From an uncultured Clostridia bacterium (GTDB lineage Bacteria; Bacillota; Clostridia; Christensenellales; UBA1242), in the NCBI GenBank assembly GCA_937907645.1, contig CALCWV010000068.1, positions 1-23,311 of the forward strand: DNA of 23,311 bases, given 5' to 3'. The notes under the pieces were generated by a model. That model ran no database searches and had not been told where the DNA came from. It worked only from the letters and a program-made list of their open reading frames with translations. Every line of letters begins with the position of its first letter. Within the stretch, counting starts at the first letter, position 1. This document shows positions 1-8,909 of the stretch, one piece after another. A program made the translations under genes and the position numbers.

Positions 1-42
1 AGATTGAAGTAAGATAACTAAAAGAACTATTTAATGAATTAA

Positions 43-74
43 AAAATTCAACCATTTCAGGTTGAATTTTTTTT
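43..74 (+). terminator. Intrinsic terminator of a gene left of the window
   Basis: A perfect 11-bp inverted repeat (43-53 with 60-70, six-base loop) runs directly into a T tract (67-74). No ORF ends inside the window before it, so it most likely ends a plus-strand gene lying to the left. The A run on its left side means it could also work weakly on the minus strand. Confidence 0.7.
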
Positions 75-223
75 CGGTCTTTATTCCTGTAAGTTAATTA
101 TTTAATAAATTAGAAAAACTACATTACATATACTTTTCAATTGAAGGGTACATCTATATAAAATTAGTATAAATGAAATTTTATTGAAGGCATATCCATA
201 AGACATATCCATTTATTTTCGGG

Positions 224-260
224 AAAAATAAAAGCAGCACATTCTTGTACTGCTTTTTTT
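224..260 (-). terminator. Terminator of the 270-1058 gene (possibly bidirectional)
   Basis: Arms 230-237 and 250-257 pair around a short loop with one internal mismatch. Read on the minus strand the hairpin lies just after the stop codon of the gene ending at 270 and is followed by a T-rich run. The T tract on the plus side (254-260) would let it act in both directions. Confidence 0.65.
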
Positions 261-269
261 TATTTAAAC

Positions 270-1058
270 TTATTTATTTCTAACTGAAATAGTATCTTCT
301 TCAGCTACATATCCAATCTCATCTACGCTGGCCTTGCTGCCTGACTTTGGCATAACGAGCTTAGTCATTTTATCAAGTGAAACTTTTGACATTCTAAAGA
401 ATCTCTTTGCGTCTGTTCCCTTATATTTTGAAATTGGTCCATTTTGAACAACTGAGTTCATTTCTGCATAGTTGTCATATAGGATGTCAATCAAAGTAGT
501 TATATCTCTTTGCAATTTTTCTGGATTATACAACTTGTTTGACTGGCTTACGAATCTAGAATCGTTGAAATAGTTTCCTGTTATAAAAGAAGAAAACACG
601 TTCATTGAGTTGTAGAAGATATCTGACAAAGATTTAAAGGCATCAATTAATATGTGCTTTGTGTGAAATTCTTTAAACATTGCATCTAATTCTTCGCTAT
701 TCTCTTCCTGAGCAGATTTCTTAAGTGATCTTGCACCTAATTTTTCAATAATTCTGTCAATCAAAAGAGTTTCCTCTTCTCTTTCACAAGCGATTATCTT
801 GTTAACAGCTACACATTCTCTAGCAATTCTAGTATTGAAATCCTTAAGAGTTCTGTTTAATTCGTCAGAAAAATCACTGTTTTTGATGTATTTAGATTCA
901 ATAGCTTTAATTTGAGTTGATGTACTAGCTTCTCTTAAATATTTAGAACCATTGTTTGCTAGTTTAATAGATGTAAGTTTTTTAATGATATCATCAGTCT
1001 CTTTTTGCTTTTGTAATTGTTTTTCTTTTTCTAATTTTCTTTCTTTAGCACTTTTCAT
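270..1058 (-). CDS. Hypothetical helical cytoplasmic protein, 262 aa
   Basis: I do not recognise this family. The first ~30 residues are very rich in Lys, Glu and Gln and probably form a charged helix. The rest looks largely alpha-helical, with several Leu/Ile-spaced segments. There is no signal peptide, membrane segment, cysteine cluster or catalytic motif that I can see. The ATG at 1058 is well supported: on the minus strand AGAGGTGA lies a few bases upstream, and a TTGACA-17-TATCTT promoter sits just before that. A terminator follows the stop. The gene is therefore probably a monocistronic unit, although it lies only 54 bp downstream of the gene at 1113-2003. The coding call is strong; the function is unknown. 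Confidence 0.85.
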   Translation of the reverse strand: MKSAKERKLEKEKQLQKQKETDDIIKKLTSIKLANNGSKYLREASTSTQIKAIESKYIKNSDFSDELNRTLKDFNTRIARECVAVNKIIACEREEETLLIDRIIEKLGARSLKKSAQEENSEELDAMFKEFHTKHILIDAFKSLSDIFYNSMNVFSSFITGNYFNDSRFVSQSNKLYNPEKLQRDITTLIDILYDNYAEMNSVVQNGPISKYKGTDAKRFFRMSKVSLDKMTKLVMPKSGSKASVDEIGYVAEEDTISVRNK

Positions 1059-1076
1059 AAGTCACCTCTTATCTAA

Positions 1077-1105
1077 AAGATAGCATTTTATTGAGTAATT
1101 GTCAA
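1077..1105 (-). promoter_or_regulatory. Sigma-A-type promoter for the 270-1058 gene
   Basis: On the minus strand TTGACA (1105-1100) is followed after exactly 17 nt by TATCTT (1082-1077). The gene's Shine-Dalgarno site and ATG at 1058 lie directly downstream. The promoter fills the short gap after the preceding gene, giving this gene its own start of transcription. Confidence 0.75.
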
Positions 1106-1112
1106 GATTCTT

Positions 1113-2003
1113 TTAGTGTAAAATTTCAATTTCGGCAATTTTATTGTCTTTTATGGTGAAACAGTAGATTTTTGTTTCCTTGTTGTTTGTTATTGCAATA
1201 ATATTTGGTTCGAGTGCAACAAAGGATTTTATCCCTCCAAAATAGTTTTTTAGGTGCTCAGTTGTTGTAGAACCCTGAAGATTTTCTCCGAGATAGTCCA
1301 AAGCTAGAAGATAGTCCCCAAGTTTCAAGGCTTCCACGAAAGCTAGAGGAAGAACACTCTCTTTAAGAGGTCTTGAAAGGGCGTCGACCTTAAACTTTCC
1401 AGCAATCTTTGTTAATTTATCGTCCTTTATTTCATATGTGTCATAAATTTGATGTGAAACAATGTCGTTTGCTTGCTTTGAAACAAAAATCTTGTTGTCA
1501 ATAAGTTCGATTTTTTGCCCTTCAAGATGAGTTACGCTGTAATCCTTCACATTGAAGAGATAGAGGGAATCTTCATTTCCATTAAAAAACAGTATGACGA
1601 AAGAGTTATTTGTTTGAACTGTGTAGGATTTATAGCTGCCGAGGACTGGAAGTGTTTTTTTAAGCTTGTCGACCTTAAATGAAATTTCTCCTTGAGATAA
1701 AGAAATTTCACACTTTTTGCCTTGGCAAGTCACTTCCTCGACAACTTCGTTTTTTATTGAATAAGGGGAGTTTAGATAAAAAAGTTTATTCCCGTTATAC
1801 TCAAAAACCTTGCAGATTTCACTGTCATTATTTTGAGTCAAATCTATTGCAAAAGGGAAGGAAAACTTGTTGCATGAAAGAGGATAAATCAAAACCTTTT
1901 GAGGATAATCAAAAACTATTTGCGAGTTACTATCAAGTAAATTTTCCTCGTTTTCGACTTTAACTAAACAATCAAAACTGCTTCTTAAAATATATTTATT
2001 CAT
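1113..2003 (-). CDS. Hypothetical protein, beta-strand-rich, 296 aa
   Basis: I do not recognise this gene. The protein has many short alternating hydrophobic and polar segments, with turns such as NGNE and DNK, suggesting a mostly beta fold, perhaps propeller-like; that is an inference from pattern only. It has no signal peptide or membrane span. The ATG at 2003 gives the longest ORF, but there is no Shine-Dalgarno sequence before it on the minus strand; the bases immediately upstream are A/T only apart from one C. Translation may therefore start on a leaderless or SD-less message. A TTGACA occurs on the minus strand at 2044-2039 but has no well-spaced -10. The gene diverges from the coiled-coil gene at 2067. 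Confidence 0.8.
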   Translation of the reverse strand: MNKYILRSSFDCLVKVENEENLLDSNSQIVFDYPQKVLIYPLSCNKFSFPFAIDLTQNNDSEICKVFEYNGNKLFYLNSPYSIKNEVVEEVTCQGKKCEISLSQGEISFKVDKLKKTLPVLGSYKSYTVQTNNSFVILFFNGNEDSLYLFNVKDYSVTHLEGQKIELIDNKIFVSKQANDIVSHQIYDTYEIKDDKLTKIAGKFKVDALSRPLKESVLPLAFVEALKLGDYLLALDYLGENLQGSTTTEHLKNYFGGIKSFVALEPNIIAITNNKETKIYCFTIKDNKIAEIEILH

Positions 2004-2066
2004 GTTTTAAAATATGCTGTGATTAAAAAAAATATACTTGTCAATAATCTTTTCGGAGGATTTACT

Positions 2067-2414
2067 ATGGACAATAGCATTAATATTTCAGATTACAAGA
2101 GTAAACAAAGGGATATCACGGATAACGACCTTTTCAGCATCTTCATGGGACTTGTAAAACTTATTAAGCGAAAAGTGGCGAACGACTTTGAAGAAAGCAG
2201 GGAAATTGAAATAAATACCTATAAGGATAAAATTGATGTTTTGAAGAGCGAAATTGAAAACAAAGACAAGACGATTAATCTATTGCTCCAAAGAAACAGC
2301 TTTTTAAAGACAAAAAAACTTAAAGAAAAACAGCACGAACACGAAGAGAGAGTTAAAAATCTAGTTAGTAAGCTAGCAAAATATAAAGTGAGAAATAAAG
2401 AGACAATAAACTAA
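2067..2414 (+). CDS. Small coiled-coil protein, 115 aa
   Basis: This is a short, highly charged protein. From about residue 40 to the end it is rich in Lys and Glu with hydrophobic residues at heptad-like spacing, so a coiled coil is likely; the N-terminal ~40 residues are less regular. No family is recognised. The start was set at the ATG at 2067 because GGAGGA (2055-2060) lies six bases upstream; an in-frame GTG at 2019 would extend the protein by 16 residues but has no ribosome-binding site. A possible -10 (TATACT, 2033-2038) lies upstream without a clear -35. The stop codon lies in the loop of the terminator hairpin, so gene and terminator overlap. Confidence 0.75.
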   Translation: MDNSINISDYKSKQRDITDNDLFSIFMGLVKLIKRKVANDFEESREIEINTYKDKIDVLKSEIENKDKTINLLLQRNSFLKTKKLKEKQHEHEERVKNLVSKLAKYKVRNKETIN

Positions 2415-2426
2415 TTGTCTTTTTTT
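2401..2426 (+). terminator. Terminator overlapping the 3' end of the coiled-coil gene
   Basis: AGACAAT (2401-2407) pairs with ATTGTCT (2414-2420) around a six-base loop and is followed by six T. The last codons and the TAA of the upstream gene lie inside the hairpin. Its 3' arm also contains the -35 hexamer proposed for addB. Confidence 0.75.
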
Positions 2427-2449
2427 ATGAAATGTGATATCATTTTAAT
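2415..2449 (+). promoter_or_regulatory. Promoter of addBA placing +1 on the start codon
   Basis: TTGTCT (2415-2420), a 17-nt spacer, then an extended -10, TGA-TATCAT (2435-2443). Only six bases separate the -10 from the addB ATG at 2450, so normal spacing puts the first transcribed base on the A of the ATG. There is no Shine-Dalgarno sequence before that ATG. This would give a leaderless mRNA. Confidence 0.65.
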
Positions 2450-5400
2450 ATGAAAGTCGAACTTATTACAGGAAGTACAATTTTAGAAAGTGTAAAAAAT
2501 ACATTCAAAAATATCGATGTGAAAGATGTCGATACTGAATATTTTATTGTTGTACCTGACAGATTTACTCTAAAGGCGGAGGATTTACTTTTTGATACAC
2601 TCGGCCTATCCTCGATTTTTAATATAAATATTGTCAGCCTCACCGGGCTTGCAAAGCAGATTTTGGGAAAAGAAAATATCGAAACAATTAACATTCTTGA
2701 CGGAGTTATGTTAATTCAAAAAGCAGTTCAAAATCTTGGCGACCAGCTTGTTTTTTATAAAAAAAGCACACCAACATTTTGCTATGAATTACTTAAAAAT
2801 ATCAATCAAATAAAAAGCTGCATGATCTCACCTGAAGAACTATTGTACGACGGAAATAAGGAAATTTTAAAGAAAAAAGTGCAAGACATCCAGCTTATTT
2901 ACAGAGAATATCAGCGAATTAGAGGGGAGAAAAAAGACTCATCAGACCTAATTGTTGAGTGTATTGATAACATTAAGAGTAAGGCTTGTTTTAAGGATAA
3001 AGTCCTTGTTTTTGCTGGGTTTGACAGCTTTACAGAGCTTAACTATCAGTTAATCAAAGCTGGAATGAGTGGAGCTAAAAAGCTTGTTATTAGTCTTGCA
3101 AAGCCTCTTTCTATAGGGAATGAATATGTTTATGAAAATGATATTCTTGAGAAGATAAAGAAGCTTGCGAGTGAGGAAGATATTTCGCTTGAAGTTATCT
3201 CTCCTCAAAATTCTTTGAATGAAAATCAAACGATTTTAGTAAAAAATTTATTCAATCAGTCTGCAAGCATAGAGAAGAGTAATTATCTCAGTGTCTCCTC
3301 CTCGACGAGTGCGAAAGAGGAAGTTCAGTACATAGCGAGCCTTATAAAGTACAGAGTCTATCGCGGAGAAAGATTCAGATCTTTCAGCATTGGATGTTCG
3401 GACTTAAATAGATATGGAAAGCTTATTGAAAGAACGTTCACTGAAAGAGAAATTCCTTTTTATCTTGACAGCGAAGTTAACATGAATAGCTGTGTTTTAG
3501 TTGTCCTACTGTTAAAAATATTTAACTTAAAAAAGAAGAATTTTCAAAATGAAGATCTGTTATATCTAATTGACTCTCCACTTTTAAATGTTGAAGACAG
3601 GGAAGAACTTGCTGCATTTGTTAACGAAAGAAACATAAATGGCAGAAAGGGATTCTACTCATATCTCAAAGAAAAAATGCCTTTTACAGACTATATAGTC
3701 AGCAAATTAGACAGCTGCAGTGTGGCTAGTGATTATGTGAATGTTGTAAGAGAAATTTTGGCAACTGTTCAAGATAACTTTGAAAAATATTTAGCCGAAC
3801 TTGAAGAAAACGGGCTCCTTAAAGAAAGAAGCATTGAGGAGCAGACGCCAGAACTTATTGATAAGATTTTAAGCGTCCTTGAAAAGGATGAAAAATGCGA
3901 GTTTAATAATTTCTTAGAGCTATTTAGCCTAGGAACTCAAAATTGCAACTTGTCAAGTTTGCCAGCTTTCTGCGACGCTGTTTTTGTAGGAGATATGACA
4001 AATAGCTATTTTGGAGAAACAGATAATTTAATAGTCCTTGGAGCAAACAGAGGAAAGCTTCCAGTCGCAATGAGTGACAACGGGCTTATGAGCGACGCAG
4101 ATATATCCGACAAAGGGCTTTTCAAACAGATAAATCCAACTATTAAGATGATTAATAGGAGAAATAGATTTAAGCTCCTAAGCAACCTATGTCTTGCGAA
4201 AAACAGGTTATATGTCTCATATGCAACTTCGGATGAAGAGGGAAAACCAACAGACAAAGCGATGTTTGTTGACAGCTTGATGAAAATCTTTGGGGCTAGT
4301 GAGGTTATTTACACCTCTCAAATTTCATATTTTGGTGTTGACAAAAATTTTGAGAGATATCTCTTCACACTTGGCGGAAACAGACGCTCCGCGGAGCTAA
4401 AGCTAATGGAGGATTTAAAGGACAGGGAGGTGCCAGCGTCTTTTGTTGGCAGCTTGCAAAATGTTTTGCAGTGCGACTTTGAAAACTTGACATTAAACAA
4501 GGAAACAATTAAAAATCCCCTTCTCAAGGAAAACTCATTCAGCGTTTCAAGAATAGAGAAATATTATGATTGCCCATTCAAGCATTTTGTTGACTATGCG
4601 CTTAACCTCAAGCCAAAGTTTACAATAGATATTCAAAAGAACGACAAGGGATCTTTCTATCACGCGATATTAGAAAAATTTGTAAAAAAATACATGGAAA
4701 ATCTCAAAGAAGTTTCTTCCGATGAGATTAGAAAATTCGTTGAAAAGAATTTGGATGCGATATTAGACTTTAAACAGTTAGAATTTTTGCCTGACAGGGA
4801 AATTGTTAGAAAAGAAATGAAGAAAGACTGCATTGAGCTATGCAAGAGAGTTGTAAGCGAGGCGAAATACTCTCACTTCTTTCCATATAGGCAAGAAATG
4901 AGCATTGTTAAAAAGTATGAACTTGACGGCAAAGAAATAACTCTTAAGGGAAAAGTGGACAGGCTTGACTGTGTGGGAAGTGATGAAGGCGAAAAGTTTA
5001 GGATCATTGACTATAAGACGGGAAATATTTCAAAAAATCTATACACAGAGCTCTACTATGGCAAAAAAGTGCAGCTATTTATCTATAGCAAAGCGCTTCG
5101 CGAAATGCTGGGACAAGCTCCTCTTGGGCTTTACTATTTTAATGCGAACCCAGGATACGTTACGAAGGAAACTCCAATTTTAGAGGGAGTAACTCTGGAC
5201 GGAGAGAGCATAAAAGATATAGACTCACGATTTAACGATATAAACTATAAGGAAAGCAATATTATTAAAGCGACAAGAAAGGGAGATAGAATTGCCTACA
5301 ACAGCATTGACGAAAAGAACTTGCAGACTTTGGAAAAATATGCTTTTGATATTAGCTCGCAGGCACTAAGACAAATGGCGGAGGGAAATATTAAAACTTC

Positions 5401-5530
5401 TCCAACGGAGAAATCATGTGAGTTTTGTAAATATAGATCTATTTGCCTTTATAACTCAAATGACGGATATAGAATTATATCAAGCAAAAAGCAGGAAGAT
5501 TTATTAAAGGAGGACAATCAAGATGAATAA
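2450..5530 (+). CDS. addB: ATP-dependent helicase/nuclease subunit AddB
   Basis: AddB pairs with AddA in the Gram-positive counterpart of RecBCD, which unwinds and resects double-strand DNA ends for RecA loading. The C-terminal half shows the RecB-type nuclease motif: GKVDRLD with D837, IIDYKTG with D854 and K856, and Q875. Four cysteines are placed as in the AddB iron-sulfur cluster: C708 in YDCPF, then C990-x2-C993-x5-C999 at the C-terminus. The N-terminus keeps the VPDRFTLKAE segment typical of AddB, but the usual Walker A loop (GxxGxGKT) is replaced by GSTILESV, so ATP binding here is doubtful. At 1026 residues it is somewhat shorter than the Bacillus protein (about 1,170 residues from memory). 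It overlaps addA by 8 nt, consistent with translational coupling. Confidence 0.93.
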   Translation: MKVELITGSTILESVKNTFKNIDVKDVDTEYFIVVPDRFTLKAEDLLFDTLGLSSIFNINIVSLTGLAKQILGKENIETINILDGVMLIQKAVQNLGDQLVFYKKSTPTFCYELLKNINQIKSCMISPEELLYDGNKEILKKKVQDIQLIYREYQRIRGEKKDSSDLIVECIDNIKSKACFKDKVLVFAGFDSFTELNYQLIKAGMSGAKKLVISLAKPLSIGNEYVYENDILEKIKKLASEEDISLEVISPQNSLNENQTILVKNLFNQSASIEKSNYLSVSSSTSAKEEVQYIASLIKYRVYRGERFRSFSIGCSDLNRYGKLIERTFTEREIPFYLDSEVNMNSCVLVVLLLKIFNLKKKNFQNEDLLYLIDSPLLNVEDREELAAFVNERNINGRKGFYSYLKEKMPFTDYIVSKLDSCSVASDYVNVVREILATVQDNFEKYLAELEENGLLKERSIEEQTPELIDKILSVLEKDEKCEFNNFLELFSLGTQNCNLSSLPAFCDAVFVGDMTNSYFGETDNLIVLGANRGKLPVAMSDNGLMSDADISDKGLFKQINPTIKMINRRNRFKLLSNLCLAKNRLYVSYATSDEEGKPTDKAMFVDSLMKIFGASEVIYTSQISYFGVDKNFERYLFTLGGNRRSAELKLMEDLKDREVPASFVGSLQNVLQCDFENLTLNKETIKNPLLKENSFSVSRIEKYYDCPFKHFVDYALNLKPKFTIDIQKNDKGSFYHAILEKFVKKYMENLKEVSSDEIRKFVEKNLDAILDFKQLEFLPDREIVRKEMKKDCIELCKRVVSEAKYSHFFPYRQEMSIVKKYELDGKEITLKGKVDRLDCVGSDEGEKFRIIDYKTGNISKNLYTELYYGKKVQLFIYSKALREMLGQAPLGLYYFNANPGYVTKETPILEGVTLDGESIKDIDSRFNDINYKESNIIKATRKGDRIAYNSIDEKNLQTLEKYAFDISSQALRQMAEGNIKTSPTEKSCEFCKYRSICLYNSNDGYRIISSKKQEDLLKEDNQDE

Positions 5531-8500
5531 ATTCCCAACTGAAGAGCAAGCGAAAGTCCTCAAGAACGATAAGGAAAGAGCGATTGTCAGCGCATCTGCT
5601 GGAACGGGAAAAACAACAACTCTCATTCAGTATATCGCCGACCTTGTCAAAGCGGGCGTCCCTGTAAGCCGAATGCTCGTTGTGACCTTCACGAACAATG
5701 CAGCAAACGAGATGAAGGAAAGACTTCTTAGCAAACTGATGGAATATCCAAGTGACGAGTGGATACTGGAGCAAATAGATGATGTCCTCACGGCAGATAT
5801 TTCCACAATGCACGCGTTTTTGCAAAAGATAGTTAAAAGAAACATTGATAAGCTTGCAATTTCAAGTGACTATTACCTTCTTGATGAAAACAAGAGTCAG
5901 GAGATAAGAAACAGGGCTTTTGACAGCGCCTATGAGCTTGCGTGTGAAAAAGAGGATCTTCAAGAACTACTTCTTTCTTTGCACAGCCAAAAAGCAATGC
6001 TTAGGTCAGTTGTTTTTGCGCTTGAAAAGCATTTTTCTGTGCTAGCTGATCCTTCGAGCTCAATTGAGTACTATAAATCACATCAAGATGAGATATATAA
6101 TCTAGCAACAAGCAGAATGAATAAAATGTTGGTGGATAGAGTTTTTAGTTACACGCAAAGAGTGGCTAAAATCTTTAGTCAAATGGATGAGAATAGTTTA
6201 AATTACAAGTACATTAAAAACTACATATCCGAGCTTCAAACAATAACAAGCGAAAATACTTTAAAAGAAAATATCTTAGCTATCAGAAACTTATCTCTTG
6301 GAAAAATTAACAATAAGGAAGAGATAATAGGTTTTGCCGCAGTCAAAGACTCAGTTGCAAAATTAGTTAAAAAATATAGAGATCCTCAGTTTGATAATGA
6401 AAGCTACTGGAAGCCGAATATTTTAGTCCAAAATATATATGATTTTTACAATCTTTATTCCTCTGAGCTTGAGAAAATAAAGGGCGTTGAAAATTGTTTG
6501 GACTTTAACGACTTAGAAAAATATTCAATGGAGCTTTTGCAAGATAGCAATGTTGTAGCTGAGATTCAAAACAATTTCGACTACGTTATTATTGATGAAT
6601 ATCAAGACACTAACCCTGTTCAAGAAAAGATAATGAAAGTGCTTGCAGAAAAATGCAAATTTCTTGCTGTTGGAGATCCAAAGCAGGGAATATATGGATT
6701 TAGAAATGCTACTTCTGAAATTATGAAAAAAGATATTCGTGATTTTTCAGAAAAAGGGGGAATTTACTATCTCACAAGCAATTTTAGAAGTGATCCGTTA
6801 ATTTTAAAGTTTGTAAACGAAGTTTTTGGGAAAATTATGCAGGAAAGTAGCACAGGAATAGACTACAAAGCAACATCAACTTTCAAAGTGGATGACGAAG
6901 ACAGATATCCAAAGGGCGAGCTTCCAGCTGTTAGAATTGACGCTCTTGACATCCAAGAGGAGAAAGAAGAGGAAGAAAGCCCAGCGCTATATGACATAAC
7001 TAAAGCGGAAAGAATTGTGAAAAATAACTCAAAGGCGGAGGCAGAAATTGTTGCAAAAAGAATCAATGATCTTCTTTTTTCTAAGATTTATGACGCCCGC
7101 AAAGGTGCTTTCAGGGAAGTAAATTATTCTGATATAACAATTTTAGTTCGAGGAAGAGGAGCTGTGGCAGATAAAATTATTCAAGAACTGTCAATTCAAG
7201 GGATTCCAGTTATTTCCTCTCTTGACAAAGAAATTTCATCGAACGAAGAGGTCGAAGTTATTAAAAGCTTGCTTAAACTGTGCGTGGACTATGAAGATGA
7301 TGTGTCCCTCGCAGGATTTTTGTCGTCAAAACTTGGCGGGCTTAGTCTAGACGAGCTTTATGAAATTAGAAAAGACGCAAAAAACAAAGCATTTTATGAA
7401 GAATTTAAAGAGAGCGATAAGTTCGCCGAATTTAATTCAAAGATTGAGAGATTTAAATTAAATGTTAGAGCAAAAGGGATTAGAAGTGCTTTGGAAGAGC
7501 TTTTTGCGCAGTCAAACTACAACGCTTATCTTCTAAAAAAGAAAGACGGAATTAATATAAAGACACAGATTGACAAGCTTCTTGATATTATCGATAACTC
7601 TAGTTACAACTATGACATTCCAAGCTTATTAAAATATCTTAATTCAAACGATATAAGAATCAGCGGAGCAAACAGTGGGCTTAACGCAGTGACAATAACG
7701 ACAATCCACGCCAGCAAGGGATTAGAATATCCTATTGTTATTTTAGCGGGAATGGGAAAAGACTTAACACGAAAAGACGCACGAAATGGCGGCTCATCAT
7801 TTAAAATTAGCAATGATTATGGCTTAGCACTTGCAACTTTTGATTATGAAGAGGGTGAAAAGTCTAAGAACATTCTTCTGACAGCTATTGACGAGGAAAA
7901 GGCGAGAAGAGAGTTCGTCGACGAAATTATGCTACTATATGTCGCAATGACAAGAGCGAAAAATCACCTTTACGTTGTTGGAGAAGAAAAACTAGACAAG
8001 GTTAAAGAAATGATTACAAGTGAGGATATATTTGAAAACAAGTCCTTCATGAAATTAATTCTTTCAGCTTTGCTTTCAAAAAACAAGAATCTTTTTGACA
8101 GAGATACTTTTATCACGGAAGAATTTGAATTTAACAAAATCACTGAGATAAAAAGAGGGGAAGCGAAGGAAGAGGGTAAAATCGTAAAAAGTGATCTTGA
8201 ATTTGAAAAGAGGATAAAGGATTATCTAGATTTCTGTTATCCATTTAAAAATGCAACAGAGATGAGATATAAGCAGTCTGTTACAAGTATAAATCTCGAA
8301 GAGAGTGAAAGAAAATTCTCTGGCGGAGGGGAAAGAGCCGAAGTTGGAACGGCATATCATGCAGCACTTGAGAAACTTGATATTTTAAATGTTAATTCAC
8401 AGGAAGATATTAAAAACAATTTATCTAAGGATATATTGTATCTTGTTGACACAGGAATTTTACTTAAGAACATTAATCTTTTAAAGCCTTTTGTTATAGA

Positions 8501-8798
8501 TAAAAAAATCTTCAAAGAAAAGGTGTTCACAATGAGAGTGAAAGCTTCTGAGGTCATGGATACTGATAGCAATGAAAATATCATGATTCAGGGAATTGTC
8601 GACCTGTTTTTAATAGGAGGAAAAAATATTTTAATTGATTATAAATTCACCAATATTAAGAACGAAAAAATATTAATAAATAAATATAAAAAACAACTAT
8701 TTATTTATAAAAAAGCGATAGAAAACGCATATATGCTGCATTTAGACGAAATCTATTTATTATCGCTTAAATATGGGGAATTAATTAAAATAAATTAA
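5523..8798 (+). CDS. addA: ATP-dependent helicase/nuclease subunit AddA
   Basis: This is a UvrD/Rep-type superfamily 1 helicase fused to a RecB-like nuclease, the motor subunit of AddAB in double-strand break repair. Visible motifs, in order: Walker A ASAGTGKT (residues 24-31); Walker B IIDEYQDTNP with D358 and E359; TSNFRS; TIHASKGLEYP; and motif VI LLYVAMTRAKNHLYV near residues 805-820. The nuclease domain shows H946 in GTAYHAALE, D1027 in GIVDLF, and D1039 with K1041 in IDYKFTN, followed by a KKQLFIYKKA segment. Length (1091 aa) is a little under the Bacillus protein. AAAGGAGG (5506-5513) lies nine bases before the ATG, inside the end of addB, so the two are cotranscribed. A strong hairpin terminator follows at 8839. 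Confidence 0.96.
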   Translation: MNKFPTEEQAKVLKNDKERAIVSASAGTGKTTTLIQYIADLVKAGVPVSRMLVVTFTNNAANEMKERLLSKLMEYPSDEWILEQIDDVLTADISTMHAFLQKIVKRNIDKLAISSDYYLLDENKSQEIRNRAFDSAYELACEKEDLQELLLSLHSQKAMLRSVVFALEKHFSVLADPSSSIEYYKSHQDEIYNLATSRMNKMLVDRVFSYTQRVAKIFSQMDENSLNYKYIKNYISELQTITSENTLKENILAIRNLSLGKINNKEEIIGFAAVKDSVAKLVKKYRDPQFDNESYWKPNILVQNIYDFYNLYSSELEKIKGVENCLDFNDLEKYSMELLQDSNVVAEIQNNFDYVIIDEYQDTNPVQEKIMKVLAEKCKFLAVGDPKQGIYGFRNATSEIMKKDIRDFSEKGGIYYLTSNFRSDPLILKFVNEVFGKIMQESSTGIDYKATSTFKVDDEDRYPKGELPAVRIDALDIQEEKEEEESPALYDITKAERIVKNNSKAEAEIVAKRINDLLFSKIYDARKGAFREVNYSDITILVRGRGAVADKIIQELSIQGIPVISSLDKEISSNEEVEVIKSLLKLCVDYEDDVSLAGFLSSKLGGLSLDELYEIRKDAKNKAFYEEFKESDKFAEFNSKIERFKLNVRAKGIRSALEELFAQSNYNAYLLKKKDGINIKTQIDKLLDIIDNSSYNYDIPSLLKYLNSNDIRISGANSGLNAVTITTIHASKGLEYPIVILAGMGKDLTRKDARNGGSSFKISNDYGLALATFDYEEGEKSKNILLTAIDEEKARREFVDEIMLLYVAMTRAKNHLYVVGEEKLDKVKEMITSEDIFENKSFMKLILSALLSKNKNLFDRDTFITEEFEFNKITEIKRGEAKEEGKIVKSDLEFEKRIKDYLDFCYPFKNATEMRYKQSVTSINLEESERKFSGGGERAEVGTAYHAALEKLDILNVNSQEDIKNNLSKDILYLVDTGILLKNINLLKPFVIDKKIFKEKVFTMRVKASEVMDTDSNENIMIQGIVDLFLIGGKNILIDYKFTNIKNEKILINKYKKQLFIYKKAIENAYMLHLDEIYLLSLKYGELIKIN

Positions 8799-8838
8799 TT
8801 AAATAAAATAAATAAAAAATATTAAAAAAATAAGAAAA

Positions 8839-8870
8839 AAATACTAATTTTTATTAGTATTTATTTTTTT
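8839..8870 (+). terminator. Intrinsic terminator after addA
   Basis: A perfect 10-bp stem (8839-8848 with 8853-8862) with a four-base loop and a run of seven T at 8864-8870. It closes the addBA operon. Confidence 0.85.
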
Positions 8871-8874
8871 ATTG

Positions 8875-8883
8875 TGATATACT
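8875..8883 (+). promoter_or_regulatory. Extended -10 promoter for the AT-hook membrane protein
   Basis: TGA-TATACT is an extended -10 element. The -35 region at normal spacing (about 8855-8860) is poor and lies in the 3' arm of the addA terminator. A good AAAGGAG site (8896-8902) and the ATG at 8910 follow. Confidence 0.45.
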
Positions 8884-8909
8884 AAATATGAAATTAAAGG
8901 AGAAAAAAT

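Noticed and set aside
191..212. CATATCCAT repeated twice with a 4-base gap in the left intergenic region
   Set aside because: Too short and AT-rich to stand out, and not placed at a recognisable promoter.
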